From NCBI RefSeq assembly GCF_016735585.2, contig NZ_JAERSE020000005.1, positions 372,001-436,000 of the forward strand: 64,000 bases of DNA, written 5' to 3'. Made by a program: the position numbers and the translations under genes. This stretch comes from Chryseobacterium tagetis (lineage in GTDB: Bacteria > Bacteroidota > Bacteroidia > Flavobacteriales > Weeksellaceae). The first letter of the stretch is position 1; each line of letters begins with the position of its first letter. Below are positions 51,426 through 60,793 of the stretch, piece by piece. The notes beneath the pieces are model-generated. The model ran no database searches and was not told the origin of the DNA. It saw nothing but the letters and a program-made list of their open reading frames with translations.

Positions 51426-52430
51426 ATGCCTAAAATAGCTTTAAACTTTGAAGATGGGATCACAAAAATTATTAATGGAATGCCCTATGAAAAAGTTTCA
51501 GACGCAGCTTACAGAGAAGGAATCAATATTCCTCTGGATTGTGCAGACGGTGCCTGCGGAACCTGCAAATGCCATGTAAAATCCGGACAATATGATCCGG
51601 GAGATTATATAGAAGATGCATTATCTGATGAAGAAGCCGAGCAGGGATATGGATTGGCTTGTCAGATCGTTCCCGAAACAGATATGATTATCGATATACT
51701 GGCAAGTTCGGCAGCATGTAAAGTAGCGACTGAAACTTTTCCGACAACAATTCATGCAATCAATTATCTTTCTTCAGAAATTGTTCAGCTTAAAGTGAGT
51801 CTGCCTGAAAGTAAAACCATAGATTTTCTTGCTGGGCAGTATGCTAATATCGAAATTCCTGAAGGAGGTGAAACAAGATCCTATTCCTTTACCAATAAAT
51901 CAGGGACTAATGAACTGGAATTTTTGATCCGCTTAGTTCCCGATGGAGTAATGAGCGGTTATCTAAAAGAAAAAGCAGCCGTAGGAGATCAGCTTAATAT
52001 TGTGGCTCCTGTTGGATCTTTTTATATAAGAGAAGTCGAAAATCCTACATTACTGATTGCAGGAGGGACAGGAATTGCACCCATTATTTCCATGTTAGAA
52101 GCCATCTCAGGAAAAAAAGATAAACAGCCTGTGAAAGTTCTGTATGGAGCAACATTCGATGAGAATCTTGTAGAGCTGGAACGTATCAATGCTTTTTCTG
52201 ACAGACTTGATCTTACGGTGAATGCATGTGTCTCCAGACAAGAAGATACACAATATATCAAAGGATATGTAACTCAATGGATCAATAAAGAATATTTAAC
52301 AGAGCCTGCATACGATGTGTATATATGTGGCCCGAATGCTATGGTGGATGCTGTAAAGGATACCATCAAGACCAACGAAATAAACTGTGAAAATTTCTAT
52401 ACTGAGAAATTTTTACCGACTGGAGTTTGA
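51426..52430 (+). CDS. benC: Benzoate 1,2-dioxygenase reductase
   Basis: This 334-residue electron-transfer protein has an N-terminal plant-type 2Fe-2S ferredoxin domain (about 1-95) with Cys39, Cys44, Cys47 and Cys79. An FAD domain with RSYSFTN (about 154-160) and an NAD domain with GGTGIAP (about 212-218) and CGPNAMVD follow. It passes electrons from NADH to the BenAB oxygenase. The fusion of ferredoxin and reductase matches class IB systems such as BenABC and AntABC. It follows benB by 27 bases. Confidence 0.93.
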   Translation: MPKIALNFEDGITKIINGMPYEKVSDAAYREGINIPLDCADGACGTCKCHVKSGQYDPGDYIEDALSDEEAEQGYGLACQIVPETDMIIDILASSAACKVATETFPTTIHAINYLSSEIVQLKVSLPESKTIDFLAGQYANIEIPEGGETRSYSFTNKSGTNELEFLIRLVPDGVMSGYLKEKAAVGDQLNIVAPVGSFYIREVENPTLLIAGGTGIAPIISMLEAISGKKDKQPVKVLYGATFDENLVELERINAFSDRLDLTVNACVSRQEDTQYIKGYVTQWINKEYLTEPAYDVYICGPNAMVDAVKDTIKTNEINCENFYTEKFLPTGV

Positions 52431-52460
52431 TAATAATTCTAAAAAAAGTAAAAAGTAAAA

Positions 52461-53246
52461 ATGATTTTTGAAAACAGATTTCAGGGAAAAGTAATGATTG
52501 TGACAGGAGCAGCGCAGGGAATAGGAAAAGGAGTTGCTATACGTGCAGCTAAAGAAGGAGGAAAAGTAGTTCTTGTAGATCGTTCGGAAATAGTGCAAGA
52601 AATTTCTTCAACACTAAATAAAGATGGTTTTGATACCATAGCTGTTGTTGAAGATCTTGAAAAATGGGAAGGCTTTCAGTCGGTCGTTAAAAAAGCCGTA
52701 GCTCATTATGATCATGTAGATATATTGGTAAATAATGTAGGAGGTACCATTTGGGCAAAACCCTTTGAACATTATGAAGAGGATGAGATTACAAAAGAAA
52801 TCAACCGTTCTTTATTCCCTACTTTATGGGGATGCAGAGCGGTTTTACCGTCGATGATCCAGAATGGTGGAGGTACCATTGTAAATGTCTCTTCAGTAGC
52901 TACCAGAAGTGTTAACCGCGTACCTTATGCCGCAGCAAAAGGGGGAGTGAACGCAATTACAGCTTCATTAGCTTTTGAACAGGCTCCTAATAATATCCGC
53001 GTAATAGGAGTCGCTCCGGGTGGAACTGAAGCTCCTCCAAGATTAATTCCACGCAATGAAAATCCACAATCGGAACAGGAAAAAGTATGGTATCAGGAAA
53101 TTATTGACCAGACCGTTGATTCCTCTCTTCAAAAGAAATATGGAGAAATAGAAGATCAGGTGAATACGATTCTTTTTGCAGCGTCTGATGAAGCCAAATA
53201 TATAACAGGAGTTACCATTCCCGTAGCAGGAGGAGATTTAGGATAA
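52461..53246 (+). CDS. benD: Benzoate cis-diol dehydrogenase (short-chain dehydrogenase)
   Basis: This 261-residue enzyme should oxidise the cis-diol acid to catechol, with loss of CO2. It has the SDR cofactor motif TGAAQGIG (residues 15-22), NNVGG (91-95) and the catalytic Ser144 or Ser145, Tyr156 and Lys160 (YAAAK). ATRSVNRVPYAAAKGGVNAI and GTEAPPRLIPRN are typical of BenD. It lies 30 bases behind benC, matching the usual benABCD order. Its presence distinguishes a benzoate from an anthranilate system. Confidence 0.9.
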   Translation: MIFENRFQGKVMIVTGAAQGIGKGVAIRAAKEGGKVVLVDRSEIVQEISSTLNKDGFDTIAVVEDLEKWEGFQSVVKKAVAHYDHVDILVNNVGGTIWAKPFEHYEEDEITKEINRSLFPTLWGCRAVLPSMIQNGGGTIVNVSSVATRSVNRVPYAAAKGGVNAITASLAFEQAPNNIRVIGVAPGGTEAPPRLIPRNENPQSEQEKVWYQEIIDQTVDSSLQKKYGEIEDQVNTILFAASDEAKYITGVTIPVAGGDLG

Positions 53247-53267
53247 CCCAATTTAATTAACAAAAAC

Positions 53268-54041
53268 ATGCCTACAGTACAATTAAAAAATTATACATGT
53301 AACTATGAATTTTTAAATTCAGGAAAAGACAGAACGATCATTTTTTCTAATTCTCTGGGAACGGATTATTCTATGTGGAATAAAGTAGTGGATATCATTA
53401 AATCTGATTTTAATATCATTTTACATGATACCCGAGGACATGGAAAATCTTCCAACTCTGAGAAAGAACTGACTATAGAAGAATTAGGAGAAGATATTAT
53501 CGAGCTTTTAAATACTTTGAATATAAAAGGAAAGATTACTTTTTGTGGTCTTTCTATGGGAGGATTGATCGGTCAGTATCTGGGAATCAGTCATTCTGAT
53601 AAATTTGACAAGATTATTCTTGCCAATACTGCAGCTAAAATAGGAACTACAGAAAGCTGGAATACCCGTATTGAAACAGTTACAGCAAATGGATTGTCAA
53701 GTATCCTTGACGGTACGGCAGAAAGATGGTTTACAACTGATTTTAAAAAAAACCATGCCGATGAGGTTGATATGATTCTGAAAAAATTCGCAGCCAATGA
53801 TGTAGGTGGTTATTGTGCAAACTGTGCAGCAGTACGCGATGCAGATTATCGATATCAGATAGATAAAATAAACATTCCTGTTTTGGTAATTGCCGGTTCA
53901 GAAGATCTGGTAACAACAGTAGATGACGGAATATTTATGAAAACAAAAATTGCAGTTTCCAAATTGGAAGTTCTGAAAGCAGCACACTTATCAGCAGTAG
54001 AACAGGCAGAAGAATTTGCAAAGAATATTCTTTCATTTTAA
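53268..54041 (+). CDS. pcaD: 3-oxoadipate enol-lactonase
   Basis: This 257-residue alpha/beta hydrolase opens 3-oxoadipate enol-lactone to 3-oxoadipate. The triad is Ser96 (GLSMGG), Asp213 (GSEDLVTT) and His240 (AAHLSAVEQ), with DTRGHGKS (about residues 54-61) as the oxyanion region typical of PcaD. The length and C-terminal HLSAVEQAEEF agree with the family. It lies between benD and the CoA transferase, as its pathway step requires. Confidence 0.9.
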   Translation: MPTVQLKNYTCNYEFLNSGKDRTIIFSNSLGTDYSMWNKVVDIIKSDFNIILHDTRGHGKSSNSEKELTIEELGEDIIELLNTLNIKGKITFCGLSMGGLIGQYLGISHSDKFDKIILANTAAKIGTTESWNTRIETVTANGLSSILDGTAERWFTTDFKKNHADEVDMILKKFAANDVGGYCANCAAVRDADYRYQIDKINIPVLVIAGSEDLVTTVDDGIFMKTKIAVSKLEVLKAAHLSAVEQAEEFAKNILSF

Positions 54042-54058
54042 TAAAATAAATACAAAAT

Positions 54059-55405
54059 ATGAAAACAGTACCTCAGATAACGTTACAGGAAGCTGTAGCT
54101 ATGGTAAAAGATGGAGATACTTTATTACAGGGAGGTTTCGGAATGACAGGAAATCCGGTTCATCTGATGCATGCCTTGGCAGAAACTAAAACAAAAAATT
54201 TAACATTCATAGGAAACAATGTAGGAGAAGTTGGGATAGGAGGAGGACGACTGCTCAGAAACGGACAGTTGAAAAAAATCATCGGTTCCTTCTTCACTTC
54301 CAACCCGGAAGCCGTAAAAGCTGCCCAGGATGGAGTAGTAGAATCCGAACTTCTTCCTCAGGGAACCCTGGCAGAAGCGATCAGAGCAGGAGGTGCAGGT
54401 ATCGGAGGTTTTTTTACACCTACTTCTGCCGGAACAGACCTTGCTAAAGGAAGAGAAACTAAAATTCTTAATGGAGTAGAGCAGGTTTTCATTCCGTGTA
54501 TCAAAGGAAATGTAGCCTTTATCCGTGCATGGAAAGCAGATACAGCCGGAAACTTACAATACAGAATGACGGAGCAGAACTTTAACAGAGCGATGGCTAC
54601 TGCTGCAGATTTAGTAATCGCAGAAGTAGAAGAAATCGTTCCGGTAGGAGAAATTCCTGCTGAAAGTATCCATACACCGGGATCTTATGTGGATTATCTG
54701 GTTCAGGCTACTTTAACACTTGAAGATTTAGGAAGTTCGGCTGCTGTTTCTTCCAGTAAGAAAGTTTCCGAAAGTCGCCTTAATATGGCAAAAAGAGCTT
54801 TAAAAGAATTGAATAAAGGAAATGTGGTTAATCTTGGAATTGGAATTCCTACTTTGGTTGCAGACCTTATTTCCGAAGAAGATGGAATTATCCTTCATAC
54901 GGAAAACGGAATGTTGGGAGTTGGTCCTGCTCCTACAGACGGAGGAGGAGCAATGGATTATCCTGTAAATGCAGGAAAAGTTCCCGTAACTGCATTAAAA
55001 GGTGCTTCTTATTTTGATTCCGCAGATTCATTTGCAATGATTCGTGGAAAACATGTGGATGTTGCCGTGATGGGAGGTTTACAGGTAGATGAAGCTGCTA
55101 ATTTGGCGAACTGGGCAGTTCCGGGACAGCCTTTATTGGGAGTTGGAGGTGCTATGGATTTGGCTTCAGGAGCTAAAAAACTCATCATTACCATGATGCA
55201 TAATGAGAAAAATGGGGATGCTAAAATAGTTCCTGTATGTGATTTGCCACTTACGGCTCTGAAAGCGGTAGATATGGTCATTACTGATAAAGCGGTTTTT
55301 GAATTTATTGATGGAAAATTAACCTTAACAGAAATAATGCCGGGTGCTACTTTAGAAGAAGTCCGTGAAAAAACGACAGCGGTTTTTATTGAAAAACTTT
55401 CTTAA
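54059..55405 (+). CDS. 3-oxoadipate CoA-transferase, alpha and beta subunits fused
   Basis: This 448-residue enzyme transfers CoA from succinyl-CoA to 3-oxoadipate. The N-terminal half (about residues 1-220) is the alpha subunit (LLQGGFGMTGNPVHLMHALAE, GAGIGGFFTPTSAGTDLAKG). The C-terminal half (about 240-448) is the beta subunit, with the catalytic Glu282 in TENGMLGVGP and GIGIPTLVADLI. In proteobacteria pcaI and pcaJ are separate genes of about 220 residues each. Here they are joined in frame by a short linker. An acetoacetate or butyrate CoA transferase role is possible, but the context makes 3-oxoadipate the natural substrate. Confidence 0.88.
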   Translation: MKTVPQITLQEAVAMVKDGDTLLQGGFGMTGNPVHLMHALAETKTKNLTFIGNNVGEVGIGGGRLLRNGQLKKIIGSFFTSNPEAVKAAQDGVVESELLPQGTLAEAIRAGGAGIGGFFTPTSAGTDLAKGRETKILNGVEQVFIPCIKGNVAFIRAWKADTAGNLQYRMTEQNFNRAMATAADLVIAEVEEIVPVGEIPAESIHTPGSYVDYLVQATLTLEDLGSSAAVSSSKKVSESRLNMAKRALKELNKGNVVNLGIGIPTLVADLISEEDGIILHTENGMLGVGPAPTDGGGAMDYPVNAGKVPVTALKGASYFDSADSFAMIRGKHVDVAVMGGLQVDEAANLANWAVPGQPLLGVGGAMDLASGAKKLIITMMHNEKNGDAKIVPVCDLPLTALKAVDMVITDKAVFEFIDGKLTLTEIMPGATLEEVREKTTAVFIEKLS

Positions 55406-55416
55406 TACTCAATCTG

Positions 55417-56625
55417 ATGAATACAGAAGCATATATTATAGATGGAATCCGCACACCGATCGGCAGCTTTGGCGGAACTTTAGATGCTGTTCGTGCAGAT
55501 GATCTGGCAGCATTAGTGATTGAAGAACTGGTGAAAAGAAATCCGGTTATTCCTAAAGAAGCTATAGATGATGTTATTTTAGGCTGTCATAATCAGGCAG
55601 GAGAAGATAACAGGAATGTAGCGAGAATGGCGGCATTATTGGCTGGATTGCCGGTAACAGTTCCGGGAGAAACGGTTAACAGACTCTGTTCTTCAGGAAT
55701 GTCAGCTATCATTCATGCTAACAGGGCTATCAAAGCAGGTGATGGAGATATTTTTATTGCAGGTGGAATGGAACATATGACGAGAAGTCCTCTTGTAATT
55801 TCAAAACCGTCCAAAGGATTTGGCACCGATTCCAAAATGGAAGATTCCTCTTTCGGATGGCGTTTTTTTAATCCGAAAATGAAAGAAATGTACGGAACGG
55901 ATCCAATGGGAATGACAGCGGAAAATCTTGTTGATATGTACAATATTTCCAGAGAAGATCAGGATAAATTTGCTCTTCAATCTCAGCTAAAAGCTTCAGA
56001 AGCTACTGAAAACGGAAGATTGGCAGAAGAGATTATTCCGGTTATAATCCCACAACGTAAAGGTGATCCTGTAATCTTTGACAAAGATGAATTTGTCCGT
56101 TCTAATTCTACTTTGGAAGGTTTGGTTAAATTAAAACCGGCTTTCAAAAAAGATGGTACGGTCACAGCAGGAAATGCTTCCGGATTAAATGACGGGGCTG
56201 CTGCTGTATATGTAGCATCGGGAGAAGCTGTTCAAAAATACGGATTAAAACCTTTAGCAAGAATTGTAGCTTCTGCTGTAACAGGTGTGGAACCTAGAAT
56301 TATGGGAATAGGCCCGGTATCAGCTACACAGAAAGCCCTTAAGAAAGCAGGACTTGCTTTAGATGATATCGATGTGATGGAATTCAATGAGGCGTTTGCT
56401 GCCCAAGCCTTAGCTTGTATCAGAGAATTAGGGTTGAAAGACGATGATCCCAGAATTAATCCCAACGGTGGAGCCATTGCATTAGGCCATCCTCTGGGAA
56501 TGTCCGGAACCAGGATTACCTATTCTGCCGCTTTGGAACTTCATAAAAAAAATGCAAAATATGCATTGGCTACCATGTGTGTGGGAGTAGGACAGGGATA
56601 CGCTGTGATCCTTGAAAAAGTTTAA
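55417..56625 (+). CDS. pcaF: 3-oxoadipyl-CoA thiolase
   Basis: This 402-residue thiolase splits 3-oxoadipyl-CoA into succinyl-CoA and acetyl-CoA. The catalytic residues are Cys91 (NRLCSSGM), His358 (ALGHPLG) and Cys388 (ATMCVGVGQG). GTDPMGMTAENL is a common thiolase segment. The length matches PcaF rather than the shorter biosynthetic thiolases by a few residues only, so the name relies on the operon. It is the last catabolic gene and starts 11 bases behind the CoA transferase. Confidence 0.9.
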   Translation: MNTEAYIIDGIRTPIGSFGGTLDAVRADDLAALVIEELVKRNPVIPKEAIDDVILGCHNQAGEDNRNVARMAALLAGLPVTVPGETVNRLCSSGMSAIIHANRAIKAGDGDIFIAGGMEHMTRSPLVISKPSKGFGTDSKMEDSSFGWRFFNPKMKEMYGTDPMGMTAENLVDMYNISREDQDKFALQSQLKASEATENGRLAEEIIPVIIPQRKGDPVIFDKDEFVRSNSTLEGLVKLKPAFKKDGTVTAGNASGLNDGAAAVYVASGEAVQKYGLKPLARIVASAVTGVEPRIMGIGPVSATQKALKKAGLALDDIDVMEFNEAFAAQALACIRELGLKDDDPRINPNGGAIALGHPLGMSGTRITYSAALELHKKNAKYALATMCVGVGQGYAVILEKV

Positions 56626-56662
56626 TGAAATTTTAATTGAATTAATCTGAACTTGAAGTGAG

Positions 56663-56741
56663 TTTTTATCACGCAAAGTTTTATTAATGCGAATGATGAT
56701 TATAGGGAGCAATAAGCCTTTCAACCTTTGCGTGATAAAAA
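56663..56741. repeat. 79-bp inverted-repeat element behind pcaF
   Basis: A perfect 16-base inverted repeat, TTTTTATCACGCAAAG at 56663-56678 and CTTTGCGTGATAAAAA at 56726-56741, encloses 47 AT-rich bases. It is MITE-like and could also act as a terminator for the aromatic operon, since the right arm ends in A-rich and the left begins in T-rich DNA. Confidence 0.75.
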
Positions 56742-56936
56742 TATTCAGTCACGTTAATCCAATCCCAATTGTAACTCATTTTTCTAAAAAAGGAAAAATA
56801 AAAACGTTTTTATGATCAACTATTCAAAAGCATTCTCAAAATATACAACAGCTTAAAACTAAAGTAAGGGATTTTTTATTGAATGTTCATAACTTTGCCT
56901 TTCAGATGATCATGAAAAGAAGCAACAAAGGTAGAA

Positions 56937-57476
56937 ATGAGTAAAAAAGAAGATATATTAAGAGCGGCACTAAAGATTTTTACAGAATTGGGAACGACGG
57001 CGGCATCTACAAAATCTATTGCTGTAGAAGCTGGAGTTTCGGAAGCACTCATTTTTAAACATTTTAAAAGCAAAGATAATCTGATAGAAGAGATCCTGAA
57101 ATCAGGTTATCGTGAAGCGACAAGGCTTGTTGCCACGTATATCGAATATAAAAGCCCGGAAGACTATATTTCTAATATATTGGGTCTGCCGAAAATACTT
57201 GTGTTAGCCAATAAAGACTTTTGGCAGATGCAATATAAAATAATACCGCTCAATGCAATGGGAATGGCTCATCACCGGCTTTTCATGAAACCTTGCCATG
57301 ATGTTCTGATCAAAGCATTTGCTGAACTTGGTTACAGAAAACCTATACTGGAAGCAGAAATCCTTTTATTATTTATTGAAGGATTATGGAAGCATATTGC
57401 TGCCAACGAATTTGATGTAGAACATATTGATGAGATCATTCATCTTACCAAAAAGAAATATGGTTTGATCGCATAA
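56937..57476 (+). CDS. TetR-family transcriptional regulator
   Basis: This 179-residue protein has an N-terminal TetR helix-turn-helix (about residues 5-50: ILRAALKIFTELGTTAASTKSIAVEAGVSEALIFKHFKSKDNLIEEIL). A helical ligand-binding domain follows. It lies between the aromatic operon and the susC gene on the same strand, so it may control either. Two perfect palindromes 25 and 77 bases behind its stop are candidate operators upstream of susC. The effector is unknown; a pathway CoA ester or aromatic acid would fit the location. Confidence 0.88.
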   Translation: MSKKEDILRAALKIFTELGTTAASTKSIAVEAGVSEALIFKHFKSKDNLIEEILKSGYREATRLVATYIEYKSPEDYISNILGLPKILVLANKDFWQMQYKIIPLNAMGMAHHRLFMKPCHDVLIKAFAELGYRKPILEAEILLLFIEGLWKHIAANEFDVEHIDEIIHLTKKKYGLIA

Positions 57477-57500
57477 ATATTAAGTCATATTCTTATTTCC

Positions 57501-57517
57501 TCTGAACATTGTTCAGA
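57501..57517. promoter_or_regulatory. 17-base perfect palindrome, TetR-operator-like
   Basis: TCTGAACA, a central T, and TGTTCAGA form a perfect palindrome 25 bases behind the tetR stop. The size and TGAAC...GTTCA form are common among TetR operators. A reduced match (TGAATGTTCA) lies upstream of the tetR start near 56880. Confidence 0.5.
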
Positions 57518-57552
57518 AAAATACCCCAATCATTTCTGATTTTCTGAATACA

Positions 57553-57572
57553 TTACTGAAAATTTTCAGTAA
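57553..57572. promoter_or_regulatory. 20-base perfect palindrome upstream of susC
   Basis: TTACTGAAAA followed by its exact complement TTTTCAGTAA. Its half TCAGTAA partly recalls the TTCAGA half of the neighbouring 17-base palindrome. It may be a second operator of the same or another regulator. Confidence 0.45.
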
Positions 57573-57874
57573 ACAAATAAGGACGTTAAATCTTCATCTT
57601 ACTGATTATTAGTTTGGTGATTCTAGTATTTTATTCTTAAAAACCCGTTCTGAAGGTTTATTTATTTTTGAAAAATCGTCAATGATGATTTTTTATTTAC
57701 AGCTATTTCTCTAATAAGAGAATATTCACAGGTTACTACAGGATACCAAAAATTTGCGAGAAGTATACTTTTATAAAAATAAAACATGAGAAATATCATA
57801 TCTTTCAGACAGGTGTTTCGATTTCATTAAGGATACAAGTAAATTTTTAATAATTAACAATCACGAATCATAGA

Positions 57875-60784
57875 ATGAAGAAATCTATAGTAGCTTTAGG
57901 TATTTTGTTAAGTACTACAGGTTTTGTTTTCGCACAGGAAAAACAAACCGCTGGTACTGGCAAGGACAGTATAAAATCAAATAAAACTAAAGATATCGAA
58001 GAGGTCGTTGTTATTGCTTACGGTACACAAAAGAAAGGAGAGGTCACAGGTTCAGTCGGCAGAGTAAATGCTGAGACTTTTAAAGACCGTCCGATAGCAA
58101 GAGTAGATCAGGCTTTAACGGGACAAATTGCAGGGGTTAAAACCCGTGCCACTAGTGGGAAACCTGGTGAGCCTTTAGAAATCAGAGTTCGTGGTTCGGC
58201 TTCCATATCAGCAAGTAATTCCCCTCTTTATGTGGTTGATGGTATGGTCGTAGATGATATGGCGAATGTTTCTCCTGATGATGTGCAATCGATTGAAGTG
58301 CTTAAGGATGCCGCATCAACGGCAATGTATGGATCTCGAGGTTCTAACGGGATTGTGATTGTAACCACTAAAAAAGGAAATTCAGGAAAACCTGTTTTTA
58401 GCTTTTCTCAGTATTATGGAGTTCAGACCATTGAGAAAAAACTGGATATCATGAGCAGTGCAGAATGGATCGACTATGCTACAGAAGCTATTAATAAAAA
58501 ATGGGAGGCATTAGCGCCCGGTAATTCTGCATCAGATAGCTATGCGGTAAGAGCTAATTATTTTAATCTGGCCAATGCAACAGATTACAATTTAGCCAAT
58601 ATCAATTATATGATCGACCCGCGATGGGGAACCAGCCAGGTAGCAAATATCGATTGGCAGGATGTGTTTTACCGACCGGCCTCTATACAAAGTTATCAGT
58701 TGTCGGCAAGAGGGGGAACCAAAAATGTGAAATACCTGATTTCGGGAGCTTATTTTGATCAGGAAGGATTGGCGATTAATACAGGTTTCAGCAGATTTAA
58801 TTTAAGCGCTGTTGTAGATCTTAATATTTCAGATAAATGGAAAGCCGGAATTTCATTTCGCCCAAGCTACTCGAAAAGCTACGGAGCTACAGTAGATGGG
58901 AAAGATAATTTAGCCCACAAAATGCTTTCTATGGTACCTGTGGCAGAAGTTGGCGCCGGACTTTATACCAATTTCTGGAAAAATACAAGATACAGATGGG
59001 CAGGTTCTACACAGAGCCCGATCGGACTGATGGAAAATACAACAAATAATACCAACGAGTTCCGTTTACTCACCAGCGCGTATGTGTCTTATGATATTTT
59101 GCCAGACCTGAATATTAAACTTTCCGGAGGAGCTACGAATAATTTCAATCTTAACAACGGCTATACGCCAACGTTTGATTTGATTACCAATATTCCGGGG
59201 CAGGTAAGTATTGCAAGCCGTAAGACAGTAAACTATAACAGATATTTGGGGGAAGCTTTATTAAATTATAAAAAGACTTTTGGAGACCACAGTATTGCAG
59301 CGATTGCAGGATACAGTGCGGAGAATTACAGAACAACCACTCAATATAACAGGAATAAGGGTTTTCCTAATGATGATTTACAAACCTTTAATTTCACACA
59401 ATCTGCCTCTGTACTGAACTCAGAATATACAGCATCTGAATGGATGTTGATTTCAATGTTTGGTCGTGTGAATTATGATTACAAAAAGAAATATATGTTG
59501 TTGGCAAGTATCCGTAGAGACGGTTCTTCCAGATTTGGATGGGACAATCTTTGGGGGATATTTCCGGCATTTGGAGCAGGTTGGAAAGTTGATAAGGAAG
59601 ATTTCTTAAAAGATGTAAGCTGGCTGAATAATCTTAAACTAAGATACAGCTGGGGTGAAAACGGAAACAATGCCATTGGAGATTACAGAGCATTTGGAAC
59701 ACTTGCGGGAGGGAATTATTCATTTGGCGGGACTTTGTCCAATGGATTAGTTCCCAATACTTCTGCAAATAGAAAGTTAACCTGGGAAAAAACGCAATCC
59801 TCAGATTTTGGGTTTGAACTAGGATTATTCAACAGAATTGACTTTACGGCAGATTACTATATCAAGAAAACGAAAGACCTGCTTCTGGAACAGCCAATAG
59901 CGGCAGTAAGCGGCTATACTTCAGTATGGAGTAATGTTGGTTCTGTACAGAATAAAGGACTGGAGCTGGATTTAAACACAAAAAACTTCGTGGGGAACTT
60001 CAGATGGAATACTTCAGCGAATATTGCTTTTAATAAAAATAAAGTGTTACAGCTGGGTAGCGACAATACACCTATTTATACCGGTTTCAGTAATAGTACC
60101 AATATTATACAGGTCGGCCAGTCACTGAATTCATTCTATCTTTATGAAGCGATAGGAGTACTTTCTACAGCCGATATCAACAATCCAAATATTGCTAAAA
60201 CGAGTGGAGCGATTGCAGGAGATGTTAAATACAGAGATTATAACGGAGATGGAGTTATTAACGAAGATGACCGTCATATCATAGGAAGCCCGACTCCCGA
60301 TTATTATTGGGGGATTACGAACACATTCTCATATAAAAACTTTGATCTTTCTGTATTCTTTCAGGGACAGAAAGGAGGGTACAGTTATGCGTTGTTAGGT
60401 CGTGCAATCGATCGCACAGGAATGGGAACCACGACCAATGTAATGGGAAACTGGGCAAATCGTTGGCGTTCAGATGAAAATCCTGGAGATGGGAAAACAC
60501 CACGACTGGACGGAACTACAGGAAGCCTCTTGGATACAAGATGGTTGTATGATGCCACTTATATTCAGCTTAAAAACATAACACTGGGATACAATTTCCC
60601 AAAAGATCTTGTAGACAAGCTGAAAATTTCCAGTCTGAGAGTATATGTCAGTTTAGAAAATGTCTGGAGAAAAGATCATTATTACGGAGGATACAACCCG
60701 GAATCTGTACAGTCAGACGGAACCGATTATGGAGCATATCCTAATGCAAAAGTATATATGATGGGACTAAACTTTAACTTCTAA
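57875..60784 (+). CDS. SusC/RagA-type TonB-dependent outer-membrane transporter
   Basis: This 969-residue protein has a signal peptide (MKKSIVALGILLSTTGFVFAQ). The plug domain starts with IEEVVVIAYGTQKKGEVTGSVGRV (about residues 41-64) and has LYVVDGMVVDDMANVSPDDVQSIEVLKDAASTAMYGSRGSNGIVIVTTKKG. The barrel ends KVYMMGLNFNF. The carboxypeptidase-like N-terminal domain common in SusC proteins is missing; only a short Lys/Thr-rich linker precedes the plug. It imports a nutrient with its SusD lipoprotein, encoded 9 bases downstream. Its place behind a benzoate operon and TetR gene suggests uptake of an aromatic compound or an aromatic-bearing polymer or ester, but this is inference. Confidence 0.93.
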   Translation: MKKSIVALGILLSTTGFVFAQEKQTAGTGKDSIKSNKTKDIEEVVVIAYGTQKKGEVTGSVGRVNAETFKDRPIARVDQALTGQIAGVKTRATSGKPGEPLEIRVRGSASISASNSPLYVVDGMVVDDMANVSPDDVQSIEVLKDAASTAMYGSRGSNGIVIVTTKKGNSGKPVFSFSQYYGVQTIEKKLDIMSSAEWIDYATEAINKKWEALAPGNSASDSYAVRANYFNLANATDYNLANINYMIDPRWGTSQVANIDWQDVFYRPASIQSYQLSARGGTKNVKYLISGAYFDQEGLAINTGFSRFNLSAVVDLNISDKWKAGISFRPSYSKSYGATVDGKDNLAHKMLSMVPVAEVGAGLYTNFWKNTRYRWAGSTQSPIGLMENTTNNTNEFRLLTSAYVSYDILPDLNIKLSGGATNNFNLNNGYTPTFDLITNIPGQVSIASRKTVNYNRYLGEALLNYKKTFGDHSIAAIAGYSAENYRTTTQYNRNKGFPNDDLQTFNFTQSASVLNSEYTASEWMLISMFGRVNYDYKKKYMLLASIRRDGSSRFGWDNLWGIFPAFGAGWKVDKEDFLKDVSWLNNLKLRYSWGENGNNAIGDYRAFGTLAGGNYSFGGTLSNGLVPNTSANRKLTWEKTQSSDFGFELGLFNRIDFTADYYIKKTKDLLLEQPIAAVSGYTSVWSNVGSVQNKGLELDLNTKNFVGNFRWNTSANIAFNKNKVLQLGSDNTPIYTGFSNSTNIIQVGQSLNSFYLYEAIGVLSTADINNPNIAKTSGAIAGDVKYRDYNGDGVINEDDRHIIGSPTPDYYWGITNTFSYKNFDLSVFFQGQKGGYSYALLGRAIDRTGMGTTTNVMGNWANRWRSDENPGDGKTPRLDGTTGSLLDTRWLYDATYIQLKNITLGYNFPKDLVDKLKISSLRVYVSLENVWRKDHYYGGYNPESVQSDGTDYGAYPNAKVYMMGLNFNF

Positions 60785-60793
60785 AATTTAAAA

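Larger units (their letters stand above)
57477..57874. other. 398-base intergenic region upstream of susC
   Basis: This region holds two perfect palindromes (57501-57517 and 57553-57572) and is otherwise AT-rich. No gene, terminator with a T run or clear TTTG/TAnnTTTG promoter pair stood out. Its length suggests it carries the susC promoter and regulatory sites. Confidence 0.5.
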
